Assembly: GCF_027579695.1 (NCBI RefSeq)
Contig: NC_083582.1
Span: 30,528,464-30,592,463 of the forward strand
Length of the DNA: 64,000 bases
Direction of reading: 5' to 3'
Source of the DNA: Neoarius graeffei
Taxonomy: Eukaryota; Chordata; Actinopteri; Siluriformes; Ariidae
The notes beneath the pieces were generated by a model. That model searched no databases. It saw nothing but the letters and a program-made list of their open reading frames with translations, and was not told the DNA's origin. Shown one piece after another: positions 54,826-64,000 of the stretch (positions within the stretch are counted from its first letter, which is position 1; every line of letters begins with the position of its first letter). Position numbers and translations under genes: made by a program.

Positions 54826-56054
54826 CAGGGGTCGAAATTAACTTTTGAATGTACTTGCCCTCAGGGCAACCAACCCCAAAAATTTACTTGCCCGCATGCA
54901 TGTATCAGTTGCCCTACTTTTTTGCAGGTTGACTGGGTAAGTACGGTAATTTGCATAAAAAGCAATCTGGATGTATACACTACCGTTCAAAAGTGTGGGG
55001 TCACTTTGAAATGTCCTTATTTTTGAAAGAAAAGCACTGTTCTTTTCAATGAAGATCACTTTAAGCTAATCAGAAATCCACTCTATACATTGCTAATGTG
55101 GTAAATGACTATTCTAGCTGCAAATGTCTGGTTTTTGGTGCAATATCTCCATAGGTGTATAGAGGCCCATTTCCAGCAACTCTCACTCCAGTGTTCTAAT
55201 GGTACAATGTGTTTGCTCATTGCCTCAGAAGGCTAATGGATGATTAGAAAACCCTTGTACAATCATGTTAGCACAGCTGAAAACAGTTGAGCTCTTTAGA
55301 GAAGCTATAAAACTGACCTTCCTTTGAGCAGGTTGAGTTTCTGGGGCATCACATTTGTGGGGTCGATTAAATGCTCAAAATGGCCAGAAAAATGTCTTGA
55401 CTATATTTTCTATTCATTTTACAACTTATGGTGGTAAATAAAAGTGTGACTTTTCATGGAAAACACAAAATTGTCTGGGTGACCCCAAACTTTTGAACGG
55501 TAGTGTATTATAGAGTATGCAATAAAATATTTCAACTTGTTTTGCCATTGTTTGATTACCGATCGATAGAAATAAAGTTATAACATTCATATGTGTTTGG
55601 TGTTTATTTCATCATGATGAAACAGTAAAACAACTAGGTATAACTACTAGTATCTTCTATTAGACATGCTAAACAGTCAGAAAACATCATGTCATCATGG
55701 TCAAGTGTAACTGATCAAATCAGAATTAAAATTCAGTCCAAAAAGACGCTTCGTTCGTTCTAGCCTACGTGACCGTGGCGCCTCGTGTGAAATAATCATA
55801 ATATCATGTAGCGCCATCTCGCGAATGGAAGCGTCAACTACTGCAACGAACCAAAGTCAAGGACAAACGAAAGAGAAGACGGGAAAAATAAAGTTTTCGT
55901 TCTGTTTCTGTTAGGAATCATAACTTAATTTTTCTTGGTAAAATAGACATTCAAACACAGTTGTCTGACGGACAACTAGTGATAATTTTATTGTTGCCCG
56001 AGTATGAGAATGACTTGCCCATGTCCGTCGGTACATGCTTAATTTCGACCCCTG
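54826..56054. mobile_element. hAT-like element (GGGCAAGT family), copy 2
   Basis: The ends CAGGGGTCGAAATTAA and their perfect reverse complement TTAATTTCGACCCCTG. The flanks share CACAAG (54820-54825, 56055-56060), shorter than the expected 8 bp. TTGCCC subterminal motifs match copy 1 at 17497. It contains a Tc1-type MITE. Confidence 0.75.
54978..55505. mobile_element. Tc1-type MITE
   Basis: The ends CACTACCGTTCAAAAGTGTG and (reverse) CACTACCGTTCAAAAGTTTG are flanked by TA (54976-54977, 55506-55507). It is 528 bp with no transposase reading. The family is abundant in teleosts. Confidence 0.9.
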
Positions 56055-56164
56055 CACAAGGTCCTGCTTGCTCGACTGTTGGATCAACTAGCTGAAGACA
56101 TTTGAGTAACATAACACTTGTTTTGGAGGAGCAAATGCTGAGAGTCGGTTCACAAAAGCCATTT

Positions 56165-57777
56165 TAGCCCAAGAGCATTAGCTCAAAATTGAGTCCAACC
56201 CGGAACAAATTAGTAACAAGCTGAATTTTTCAGAACATGTTCAGAATACCCTTAGGAATAACATACTAAAAGTCCCCGGGAATCCACCTTGTGCTCTCTG
56301 AGAAATTCAAGATGGCGTCCAAAATGGCCACCGATTGGAGATTTTTCAATATCTCAGGGATAAAACATAATATAAATGCAATTAAAATGTTAAATTATAT
56401 GTTCTCTCATACAAGCAATGCAAATTCACCATTGTCACACTTAAAATTAACCAAGATTACAAGGTCATTAATGTGGAAATTACATGGAATTTGATGGTTG
56501 ACATGATTGACAGATTAGCTTAGTAGGCTACCTACATACATGAACATAATGTAAGACAACAATTAGACATCAATTTCCTTAATATTTAGTGCATCTTTAA
56601 GCTTTGATAAAATATTAAAGGGAAATTCAATTTGAGAACTCTATCTTCTAAAACTACAATGGCAAGCTGTTTCAGTACACTTCAACATTCCGGCCACTTT
56701 CATGACAAAAAGGTCTGCCTCAATAAAAGCTCTTGCTTATAAACAATGAGTAGACTTAAACACTTCTCAGTGCCGCAGTTGTAATGCTTGGACCTTTGTT
56801 GTACCATCAATGAAGTAGGGAATTGATTCAAGCTTGTTTAAGGGTGGAAAAAAAAATTAACCTTTGAGTTTCTAGCGCCAGTCTTTACTACTAGCAATGC
56901 CAGTGTGTTCGGACAAAAAATGACTAAACTCAGCATGACCTTTTAAAAATGACTGAACTCAGCATGACCTTTTAACATGCCATTTTTCATTTTACACCAC
57001 CAATTTACTTTAATATTAATGAAAATAAGTGCTCCAACCCCTAGTAATTGTGTTTGTTGTTTTGTGAACAGAATAGGATGATACGGAGTGAACGAGTAAC
57101 CAATGGATCCTCACTCTATAATCGGTAGTGTACGTTAAATAGCACATGTATAGATTTACAATTATAAGTCTGTAATTATTAGTCCTAAACATTAAGAACT
57201 GAAGCCATTTCAAAAACATATGAGATATCTTCATGATACCATAAAGATTATTTTGTCATAACAGTCATTGTTATTTCTTCTTGGATGTGAATTTATGGGC
57301 CAGGGCGTTTCAAGATTGATACTTGATTCAAGGATCGGACTGGATGAAACCTACACACATTCATAGTACTGTGCACATTCATAAATGTGAACTGGTGAAG
57401 TCCCAAAAATATGACAATCTAACCAGACATGGCAAGCGAACACATTATACACAAATATACTGTTATAATAATGTGTACATTGTTATTATATAATGTTAAT
57501 ACACAATGTAATTAATACACACATGTTGGAATTTACTCTCCTACCCTACAAAACATATATTCTGACCTTTTAATTGCATTAATATTTTGTTTTGGGCCTG
57601 AGATATGGGCAGATCTCCATTTGGCGGCCATTTTGGACGCCATCTTGAATTTCTCAGAGAGCACAAGGGGGTTTCCGGGGACTTTTAGTATGTTATTCCT
57701 AAAGGTATTCTGAACATATTCTGAAATTTTCAGCTTGTTACTAATTTGTTCCGAGTAACCCTATTACTCCTGGGCTA
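56165..57777. mobile_element. TIR element with 3-bp duplication, copy B (inverted)
   Basis: The ends TAGCCCAAGAGCATTAGC and (reverse) TAGCCCAGGAGTAATAGG are flanked by TTT (56162-56164, 57778-57780). It is the reverse complement of copy A at 43936-45220 over nearly its whole length. It is longer by about 300 bp around 57115-57445. Confidence 0.85.
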
Positions 57778-57780
57778 TTT

Positions 57781-58132
57781 GATGTTTGGTCTTGTCTGGT
57801 TAAAAAAAAACATGCACAACTGAGAAGGAAGGCACAATATATATATTTTTTTGTTTTAAGACCTTTTTTTTTCTTTATTTTCAGAACTGCAAGAGTAAAA
57901 ACTGTCACGGACGTGAAAATGTGCTGTTTTTTACAGAAGTGTATTGCTGCCACACCAGAAAAAGGAAAAAAAGAATCAGTATCACAGAATAATGTGAACA
58001 GTTTATCGTTAGAACAATATTTTTCACGCTATAATGTGATAATTTGGTTTCATGTTCTAACTTAAACTCCTGTTTGAATCTATGGTTTGAATGAGGTGTG
58101 CGGAGAATAAACTGGGTAATGTGGCCCATTTA
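57781..58132. other. Intron 3, nothing recognised
   Basis: AT-rich DNA with runs of A and T. No ORF or repeat boundary could be assigned. Confidence 0.4.
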
Positions 58133-59436
58133 CAGCGTCTTGCAAAAGTGTTTTGTCGCATTACAAGCTGGAATTAAAATGGATTTTTTGGAAAATCAAC
58201 ACCATTTGATTGACACAACATGCCTACCACTTTGAAAGTGCAAACTGTTGTTTTATTGGGGCACAAACAATAATTAAGATGAAAAAAAGAAACAGAAATC
58301 TGGAGTGTGCATAAGTATTCACCCCCTTTCATATGAATCCCCTAAATAAGAGCTGGTCCAACCGATTCACTTCATAAGTCACATAATTAGTTGATTAAGA
58401 GCCACCTGTGTGCAATCAAAGTGTCACATGATCTGTCACATGATGTCTGTATAAATCACCCTGTTCTGGAAGGACCCTGACTCTGCAACACTACTAAGCA
58501 AGCAACATGAAAACCAAGGAGCCTCCAAACAGGTCAGAGACAGAGTTGTGGAGAAGCATAGATCAGGGTTAGGTTATAAAAAATATCCCAAACTTTGAAT
58601 ATCCCAGGGAGCACCATTAAATCCATTATAGCAAAATGGAAAGAATATGGCACCACGACAAACCTGACAAGAGAAGGCCGTCCACCAAAACTCACAGACC
58701 AGACAAGGAGGGCATTAATCAGAGATGCAACAAAGATGCCAAAGATAACACTGAAGGAGCTGCAAAGATTCACAGTGGAGATGGGAGTATCTGTCCATAG
58801 GGTCACTTTAAGCCGTACACTCCACAGAGTGGGGCTTTATGGAAGAGTGGCCAGAAAAAGGCATTGCTTAAGAAAACACGTTTGGAGTTTGCCCAACAGC
58901 ATGTGGCAGACTCCCCAAACACATGGAAGAAGATTCTCTGGTCAAATGAGACTAAAATTGAACTTTTTGGCCATCGTGGGAAATGCCATGTGTGGCACAA
59001 ACCCAACACCCTGAGAACACCATTCCTACAGTGAAGCATGATGGTGGCAGCATCATGCTGTGTGGATATTTTTCATCTGCAGGGACAGGAAAGCTGGTCA
59101 GGACTGAAGGAAAGATGAACGGCACTAAATACAGGGCAATTCTGGAGGAAAACCTGTTTGAGATTGGGACGAAGGTTCACTTTCTGGCAGGACAATGACC
59201 CTAAACATACTGCTAAAGCTACACTGGAGTGGTTTTAAGGGAAACATTTAAATGTCTTGGAATGGCCTAATCAAAGCCCAGACCTCAATCCAATTAAGAA
59301 TCTGTGGCATAACTTGAAGATTGCTGTACACCAACGCAACCCATCTAACTTGAAGGAGCTGGAGGAATGGACAAAAATCCCAGTACCTTGATGTGCTAAG
59401 CTAATAGAGACATACCTCAAGAGAATATCTAATGAG
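58133..59436 (+). pseudogene. Tc1 element and transposase, degraded, 3' end lost
   Basis: The left end CAGCGTCTTGCAAAAGTGTT after TA (58131-58132). The transposase reads GSTIKSIIAKWKEYGTTTNL, REGRPPKLTDQTRRALIRD and TLHRVGLYGRVARKR. Later frames give [18 protein letters not shown] sequence, [16 protein letters not shown] (second Asp) and [15 protein letters not shown], where the catalytic Glu is Lys. Several frame changes and stops occur. The expected right terminal repeat is absent; unrelated DNA starts near 59437. Confidence 0.85.
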
Positions 59437-59979
59437 GTTTTGGTAGCCTTTTGGGTGTTCAACAAGGCTACCAATGACGTCACTCCCAGTGTTTTCCCGC
59501 TGACTGGATGTGCGTTGTCAAAATGGCGAACCGGTTCAAAATTAAATTTCTTTTGATTAACTTGCATAACTTTTTTTTTTTTGGTGGAATTGTCCATATA
59601 ATATAAATAACACTACACGATGGCACTAAGATATGAAGTTTATCTTCTCGTGTTGAACAAGTGAAAATATGTTCTCTTCACTAACTCATGAAATGTATTC
59701 ACAACTCGAAGATAAACTTCATGTTTTCACGTGACCATGTAATATCTACTATTTCTAAATATGTAGCACTGTTGCATGTATTCGGTTACTTCTCAACACT
59801 GTATGCAATGTAATTTATCTAATCATTTGGAGCTTGTCACAATATGAGCTTTCGATTTGCTTTTTGAAGATTGGAATATCCAGTACGTGGATTCTGTGAA
59901 CCTTGAGACCAATACGATAAAAATATTGTCATGGAGAAGCGCTGAACTTTGTGATTTAATATCTGAACTCTCTCTGCAG
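59437..59979. other. Intron 3, 3' part, with a small inverted repeat
   Basis: At 59621-59740 ATATGAAGTTTATCTTCTCG and CGAAGATAAACTTCATGTTT form a hairpin-like unit of about 120 bp, a common fish MITE form. TCAAAATGGCGAACC at about 59519 is YY1-like. The stretch ends in the acceptor TCTCTGCAG. Confidence 0.55.
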
Positions 59980-60065
59980 TGACGGTCCTGGTAGCATTCT
60001 ACGAGAACCGGTTAAAGGATCACTATGCAATCACACCACACGTTCTCCATGGACTCGGCGCTCTG
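59980..60065 (+). CDS. mms19: MMS19 exon 4
   Basis: An 86-bp exon after TCTCTGCAG. It completes the split Val and reads TVLVAFYENRLKDHYAITPH, VLHGLGAL, ending at the donor GTAAGC in phase 0. FYENRLKDH is identical to human MMS19 as recalled, and the segment lies in the N-terminal MMS19 domain. This is the strongest single match for the gene. Confidence 0.95.
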
Positions 60066-60339
60066 GTAAGCCTGAGCATGCACATCAGCACCAGAGTGAA
60101 TCTGTTTCTATTCAATAATGGATTAATTTCGATGTGAGCGCGCTCAGGTTAGTGTTTGGCTCATGATGATGTCATGAAGTTCTGAGCTAGTGACCGGAAC
60201 ACTATAAGTTTGAATGTAAGGACTGTCCGAGCTACATTTTTAGGTCCTTCAGCAAAGTTTTCTTTCTCCCTCAGTTGTTCTGTAATGTGATGAGCCTCAT
60301 TTGTAAATGTTGTACGTTGAAATGATCTCAATCTTCCAG

Positions 60340-60414
60340 GCGAAGTGCACAGTGCTGCCTCCGGGTTCAGCAGTATCTATTCTGAAAGCCCTCTTCCAGG
60401 ATGTGCACGTACAG
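60340..60414 (+). CDS. mms19: MMS19 exon 5
   Basis: A 75-bp, 25-codon exon in phase 0 on both sides. It reads AKCTVLPPGSAVSILKALFQ, DVHVQ, matching the human segment with LPPGLAVSVLKAIFQEVHVQ. The preceding intron is only 274 bp. Confidence 0.95.
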
Positions 60415-60579
60415 GTGAATCAACTCCCAACACAGACAGGGATCCAAATTCCCCCAGTGTTCAAGTGCTTTAGATTTATTCATTCTCATAAAGCACCATG
60501 AGATGCACATGGAGGCATTAACAGCTTCATTTTCTAACCTTTTTTTTTTTTTTTCTGTGTCGTTTGTTCACTTTGACAG

Positions 60580-60649
60580 TCCCTGATGTTGACAGAACGG
60601 TCGTGTGTCTACAACATACTCATCAGCCTCATGGACTCGAGAGAAAAGG
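60580..60649 (+). CDS. mms19: MMS19 exon 6 (last in window)
   Basis: A 70-bp exon after CTTTGACAG. It reads SLMLTERSCVYNILISLMDS, REK plus one base, ending at the donor GTGAGG in phase 1. Human reads SLPQVDRHTVYNIITNFM at this point. The six exons give 156 codons; the family is about 1000 residues, so about 85 percent of the gene lies to the right of the window. Confidence 0.92.
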
Positions 60650-60945
60650 GTGAGGGACCTGATCTTATTCACTGTGTCCGAAATCACTCACTAGTCACGA
60701 TATAGTGGACTATATAGCGAGTTCGCCATCTTGTAGTGCTGTCCGAATGTATAGTGAGAATTATTACACCCTATATAGTGCACTCAGAGTATCCCACAAT
60801 GCATCGTGCAAAGTAGTGTACAACCGATGGTCACTAACTAAGCAGTATATCCCATCATGCACTGCGGTTGCGCTGAACAAAAAAAGTGTGTTGGGATGAA
60901 TGGACGGAGGAAGAAACGCATTATAAGCAGACATTCAAGTACAAT

Positions 60946-61970
60946 AGAGATCTTGCAGTCACGTGACCGGAAAGTACACAGCCGCCATCTTGTCGGTAAA
61001 AAAACACCGCTGAATACTGCTGCACTCGTGTACAGAATGGATAAATTTCGACCGACGGACTACACGGCTCATTTTTCTAATGAACAGATAACTAGATATA
61101 TGTCTAAAATAAACGACCTACAGATTAGTGACCCTTATGGCTTACCGGACGGAGTTTTCACGACCGTGTCAGTGGATTTTGAACTGCCAGAGGTGGAATA
61201 CCCAGACGTGTATAATTACCTCGTTAACTTTCCCTCGCTGTTCAGTGGTGAAGCACTGCGTGCTTATAAATCTCTGGACAGTTATCTTTACAGAAATTCA
61301 GGATTTATCAGTGACTCAGATGTGGCATCTTGTAAACAAGAAAATAACAATCCTCATTGGACGGGTAAGTCACTTAAGTATTGAGTTATAGCACTGACCA
61401 GCCGATTATAGAATAAGGTAATTCCAGCTGTAATTCCAAATCGTCCGTCTTGTTTACCATGGATCTGGCGTTGGAGAGATAGAGGCTTGGCAGTGGAGAT
61501 TTGAGTGGCTGTTTTCTGAGCTTAGTCAACAGGCTGGCTCTGCCTGCAGCCTCGCTTTTGCTTCCGCTCCCGGCGCTGCCTCCTTCGCTTTGCTTCCGAT
61601 AACAATCCATGGAGACCCCGCTGGTCTTGCTATCTCGTCCAGAATGTTGTGCATGCGATGGAAATCGCTACAAACCGTCATTTTCTGCTGGAAACCAATG
61701 TCCAGTAAGTCCATACGGTTGTAGTGGATATTGAAGTCCGATACAGACGAACAACACGCAAAAATACACACAAAAAACCATAAAAAACGTGCACAGGTAG
61801 GGAGAGCTTGTAGCCGCAGCCGTTGTAGTAGAATTGTATATAGTAGGGTTTTCCAGAAGAAAAGGCAGAAGCAGAAGTAGAAGAAGTAGAAGGCGGAAAT
61901 ATGGCATTTGACCGACAAGATGGCGTCTGTCACAATCTGGATCGGCTGTGACGTCACATGCAAGTGCTCC
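60946..61970 (+). mobile_element. AT-flanked element (ISL2EU-like), copy 2
   Basis: It has the same ends as copy 1 (AGAGATCTTGCAGTCACGTG; reverse GGAGCACTTGCATGTGACGT) and again AT flanks (60944-60945, 61971-61972). It is colinear with copy 1 apart from small indels such as the (TA)n run at 54209 in copy 1. Confidence 0.75.
61037..61364 (+). CDS. YqaJ-associated transposon exon, copy 2
   Basis: The ATG at 61037 starts MDKFRPTDYTAHFSNEQITR and runs to the same donor GTAAGT at 61365; read through, it stops at 61384. Relative to copy 1 it has one extra codon (ELPEVEYPD versus ELPAEYPD) and substitutions such as F/L and I/V. No stop or frameshift is present. Function is unknown apart from the family context given for copy 1. 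Confidence 0.6.
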
Positions 61971-62093
61971 ATTAAAAACAGTCAGAGAATAGAAAATAAT
62001 CTAAACTAGAATGAGAGATAAAATACAAGAATAAGTTACAGTGCGGTGTGAAGAATTATTCAAAAGCCTCAAATTTGATTTCAAGGAGAACTG

Positions 62094-62727
62094 AAGGCAA
62101 TTTTTTTTAATCAAAATTCTATTTCTCATTTTCTTAAATATAGAAACGCATTTTTGATCGCTATTTTGTCACTGCGAGAGCAAGTTGAGTGTTTGAAATA
62201 TGCTCTGTAATATATCAGTCCATATGTCAAAGCGATGGGCGTAAACAAGATTCGTTGAGACCTGTGCGAGACATCGTAAGATGGAAGTAAAACGTACAGC
62301 GGAAATCAAAGCAACCAACGTCGCTAAAAGACGCGCGTGCCCTCTTTCGAACGCTGACGTGATCAAGCCGGAAGTTTTCTTTGTTTTGATAGCAATCAGG
62401 AAAGTTTGGAAAAAAAAAAGTAGGCAGTAATCGTCATTTAAACTCATTTTTGTGCAATACTTCGTTTGGAAAAGAGTTTTCAAAATGGCGGCGCTGACAC
62501 TTCCCGTTTCAAAGTCTCGTGAAATCGCGCGGATAAGCGACACCTGCCGTCGACCAAACGAACTAAATTCAACATGGCTAAAAACCAAACAGGCAGAGAA
62601 GTATAATATTTTAATTGCAATTAGTTGCCAATACAAGTCATGATATCAGTTACTAAAACCAAAAATGTAATTAAATAACACGTTAATTAAGAAATAAAGC
62701 AAGTTTAAAAATTACTTCAGTTCTCCT
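62094..62727. mobile_element. Kolobok-like MITE
   Basis: The ends AGGAGAACTGAAG and (reverse) the same, with TTAA on the right (62728-62731) and TTCA on the left (62090-62093). A YY1-like CAAAATGGCGGCG lies at 62482. A related, reversed fragment is at 22640-22900. Confidence 0.7.
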
Positions 62728-63058
62728 TTAATAAAAGGCAGCGGCAAAGAAGAAAATATTCAGCCTTGATTTAAAAGGACTGCAAGATGCAGTAGACGCA
62801 AAGTACTTTTGTATTTATTAAAGTCAGAAATATGCTCAGTATAAAATGTATTTATTATTTTGAAAACCCATCAGCCGACTGATCTGGCACGTTTTAATTG
62901 TGCGACAGTAGTGACGTAAATAACAGCACGACGGACTAGTGTCCGAAAGTGTTTTTTTTTTTTTTTTTAAATTAATGAGCTCGTTATAGAGTCCTCTAGA
63001 TAGTCATTCCCTATAGTGAGTAGGGAATAGTGAGCGATTTCAGACACAGCGATTCACT

Positions 63059-63570
63059 GAGGTTGTATTACTGCTGATATGACGTGGCAATATTCAACAC
63101 AATGCTGTTATTAACACTTCATAATGTCGTCAGTATCTGATGCAACGTGATCTGGGTATATACTGTACTTTTGTTGAATATTATTTCTTATAATACAGCG
63201 CTGGTGAAATCTCCAATCTGATGTCAGACAGGTGTGGGGTGTCTCTCCCCCCCCCCCCCCCCCCCCCTTATCAAATTAAGACAGAGAAATAAGAGGCTGC
63301 AAAGGGAGCGCCTGTTCATAGCTGGTATAAAATAACGTGGTTTCACAGACCGTTAAATGTAACCTAAAATATATAATAAAGTGTTCTTTTAAGTAAAAAT
63401 ATACTATATATTAACATTGGTAAATTGCTGTGGTGTAAGAAAATGTACCGTTATAGTAAAATAATCCACTCCATCTTCGATTATTTTTCTGTAATAGCTT
63501 GACCCCAAGTGTTATATTCCTTAAATATTATTTTTGTTCTGCAAAGTCATACACCTGTATTCTATTGTAA

Positions 63571-63609
<39 letters not shown>

Positions 63610-63683
63610 CATCACCATGATCATCAGGGTTTCCCTTAAAGAAGGGGTTCTCAACCTTTTCTGCCTTGAGGCCCACCTGTTCA
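63059..63683. other. MMS19 intron 6 with simple repeats
   Basis: A C run of about 20 at 63247-63267 and an (ATT)n run at about 63575-63609. The segment GGGTTCTCAACCTTTTCTGCC at 63646 resembles a hAT end, with no partner in the window. No ORF is convincing. Confidence 0.6.
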
Positions 63684-63685
63684 TA

Positions 63686-64000
63686 CAACCCCGATTCCAA
63701 AAAAGTTGGGACAAAGTACAAATTGTAAATAAAAACGGAACGCAATGATGTGGAAGTTTCAAAATTCCATATTTTATTCAGAATAGAACATAGATGACAT
63801 ATCAAATGTTTAAACTGAGAAAATGTATCATTTAAAGAGAAAAATTAGGTGATTTTTAAATTTCATAACAACAACAACATCTCAAAGTTGGGACAAGGCC
63901 ATGTTTCCCACTGTGAGACATCCCCTTTTCTCTTTACAACAGTCTGTAAACGTCTGGGGACTGAGGAGACAAGTTGCTCAAGTTTAGGGATAGGAATGTT
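63686..64000 (-). mobile_element. Tc1 element, second copy of the 45926 family, cut by window edge
   Basis: CAACCCCGATTCCAAAAAAG after TA (63684-63685), then the family's terminal repeat. From about 63898 the minus strand reads the transposase C-terminus ([15 protein letters not shown], then SQW-type ending). It continues past the window, so intactness cannot be judged. Confidence 0.9.

Larger units (their letters stand above)
60674..63050. mobile_element. hAT-like element in MMS19 intron 6
   Basis: The ends GTGTCCGAAATCACTCAC and (reverse) GCTGTGTCTGAAATCGCTC. The flanks TATTCACT (60666-60673) and GATTCACT (63051-63058) match at 7 of 8. It contains copy 2 of the AT-flanked element and a Kolobok-like MITE. 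Confidence 0.7.

Noticed and set aside
61037..61384. Host gene exon for the YqaJ-associated reading
   Set aside because: The same exon occurs in a second copy with the same terminal repeats and AT flanks, so it belongs to a mobile element rather than a host gene.

Overview
The window is vertebrate nuclear DNA, almost certainly from a teleost fish. It holds split exons with canonical GT/AG splice sites, fish-type tRNA-derived SINEs with the V-SINE core, Tc1, hAT, Kolobok (THAP), PIF/Harbinger and piggyBac-like DNA transposons, and no prokaryotic gene organisation. The exact species cannot be read from the sequence; a catfish-like (otophysan) source is only a guess.

Host genes. Two genes sit head to head. 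On the minus strand at 20164-20242 is the first coding exon of a UBTD1-like ubiquitin-domain gene. On the plus strand from 27415 is the 5' part of MMS19, the cytosolic iron-sulfur assembly targeting factor. Six MMS19 exons (27415-27502, 31091-31139, 43492-43592, 59980-60065, 60340-60414, 60580-60649) join in a consistent reading frame to give the first 156 codons; the rest lies beyond the window. The human MMS19/UBTD1 pair is also divergent, so this looks like conserved synteny. The shared upstream region carries two perfect NRF1-type palindromes.

Everything else is mostly transposable elements, often several layers deep. 1-6.2 kb: a composite TIR element holding a broken YqaJ-associated ORF, a Harbinger-like insert and a hAT MITE. 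5.6-14.3 kb: a chain of hAT elements, including an old hAT transposase gene split by two younger hATs. 14.8-20 kb: a Tc1 copy, SINEs and a hAT. 20-26 kb: ubtd1 exon, THAP fragment, L2 tail, and a SINE split by two TIR elements. 28.3-31 kb: a hAT with an internal minisatellite (MMS19 intron 1). 32.2-33 kb: a 719-bp near-perfect palindrome. 33.4-43 kb: nested Tc1, hAT, SINE and piggyBac. 43.9-59.4 kb (intron 3): a pair of inverted unclassified elements, a 4.9-kb hAT with inserts, a Tc1 holding a hAT that holds a THAP-bearing Kolobok and a SINE, and an AT-flanked element with a YqaJ-associated exon. 60.7-64 kb: a further hAT with nested copies of the last family and the start of another Tc1.

Target-site duplications were read directly for most elements (8 bp for hAT, TA for Tc1, TTAA for piggyBac/Kolobok, 10-17 bp for SINEs), so the order of many insertions can be deduced. 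No intact, full-length transposase gene was found. The closest is a Tc1 transposase at 46288-47310 with a single in-frame TAG.
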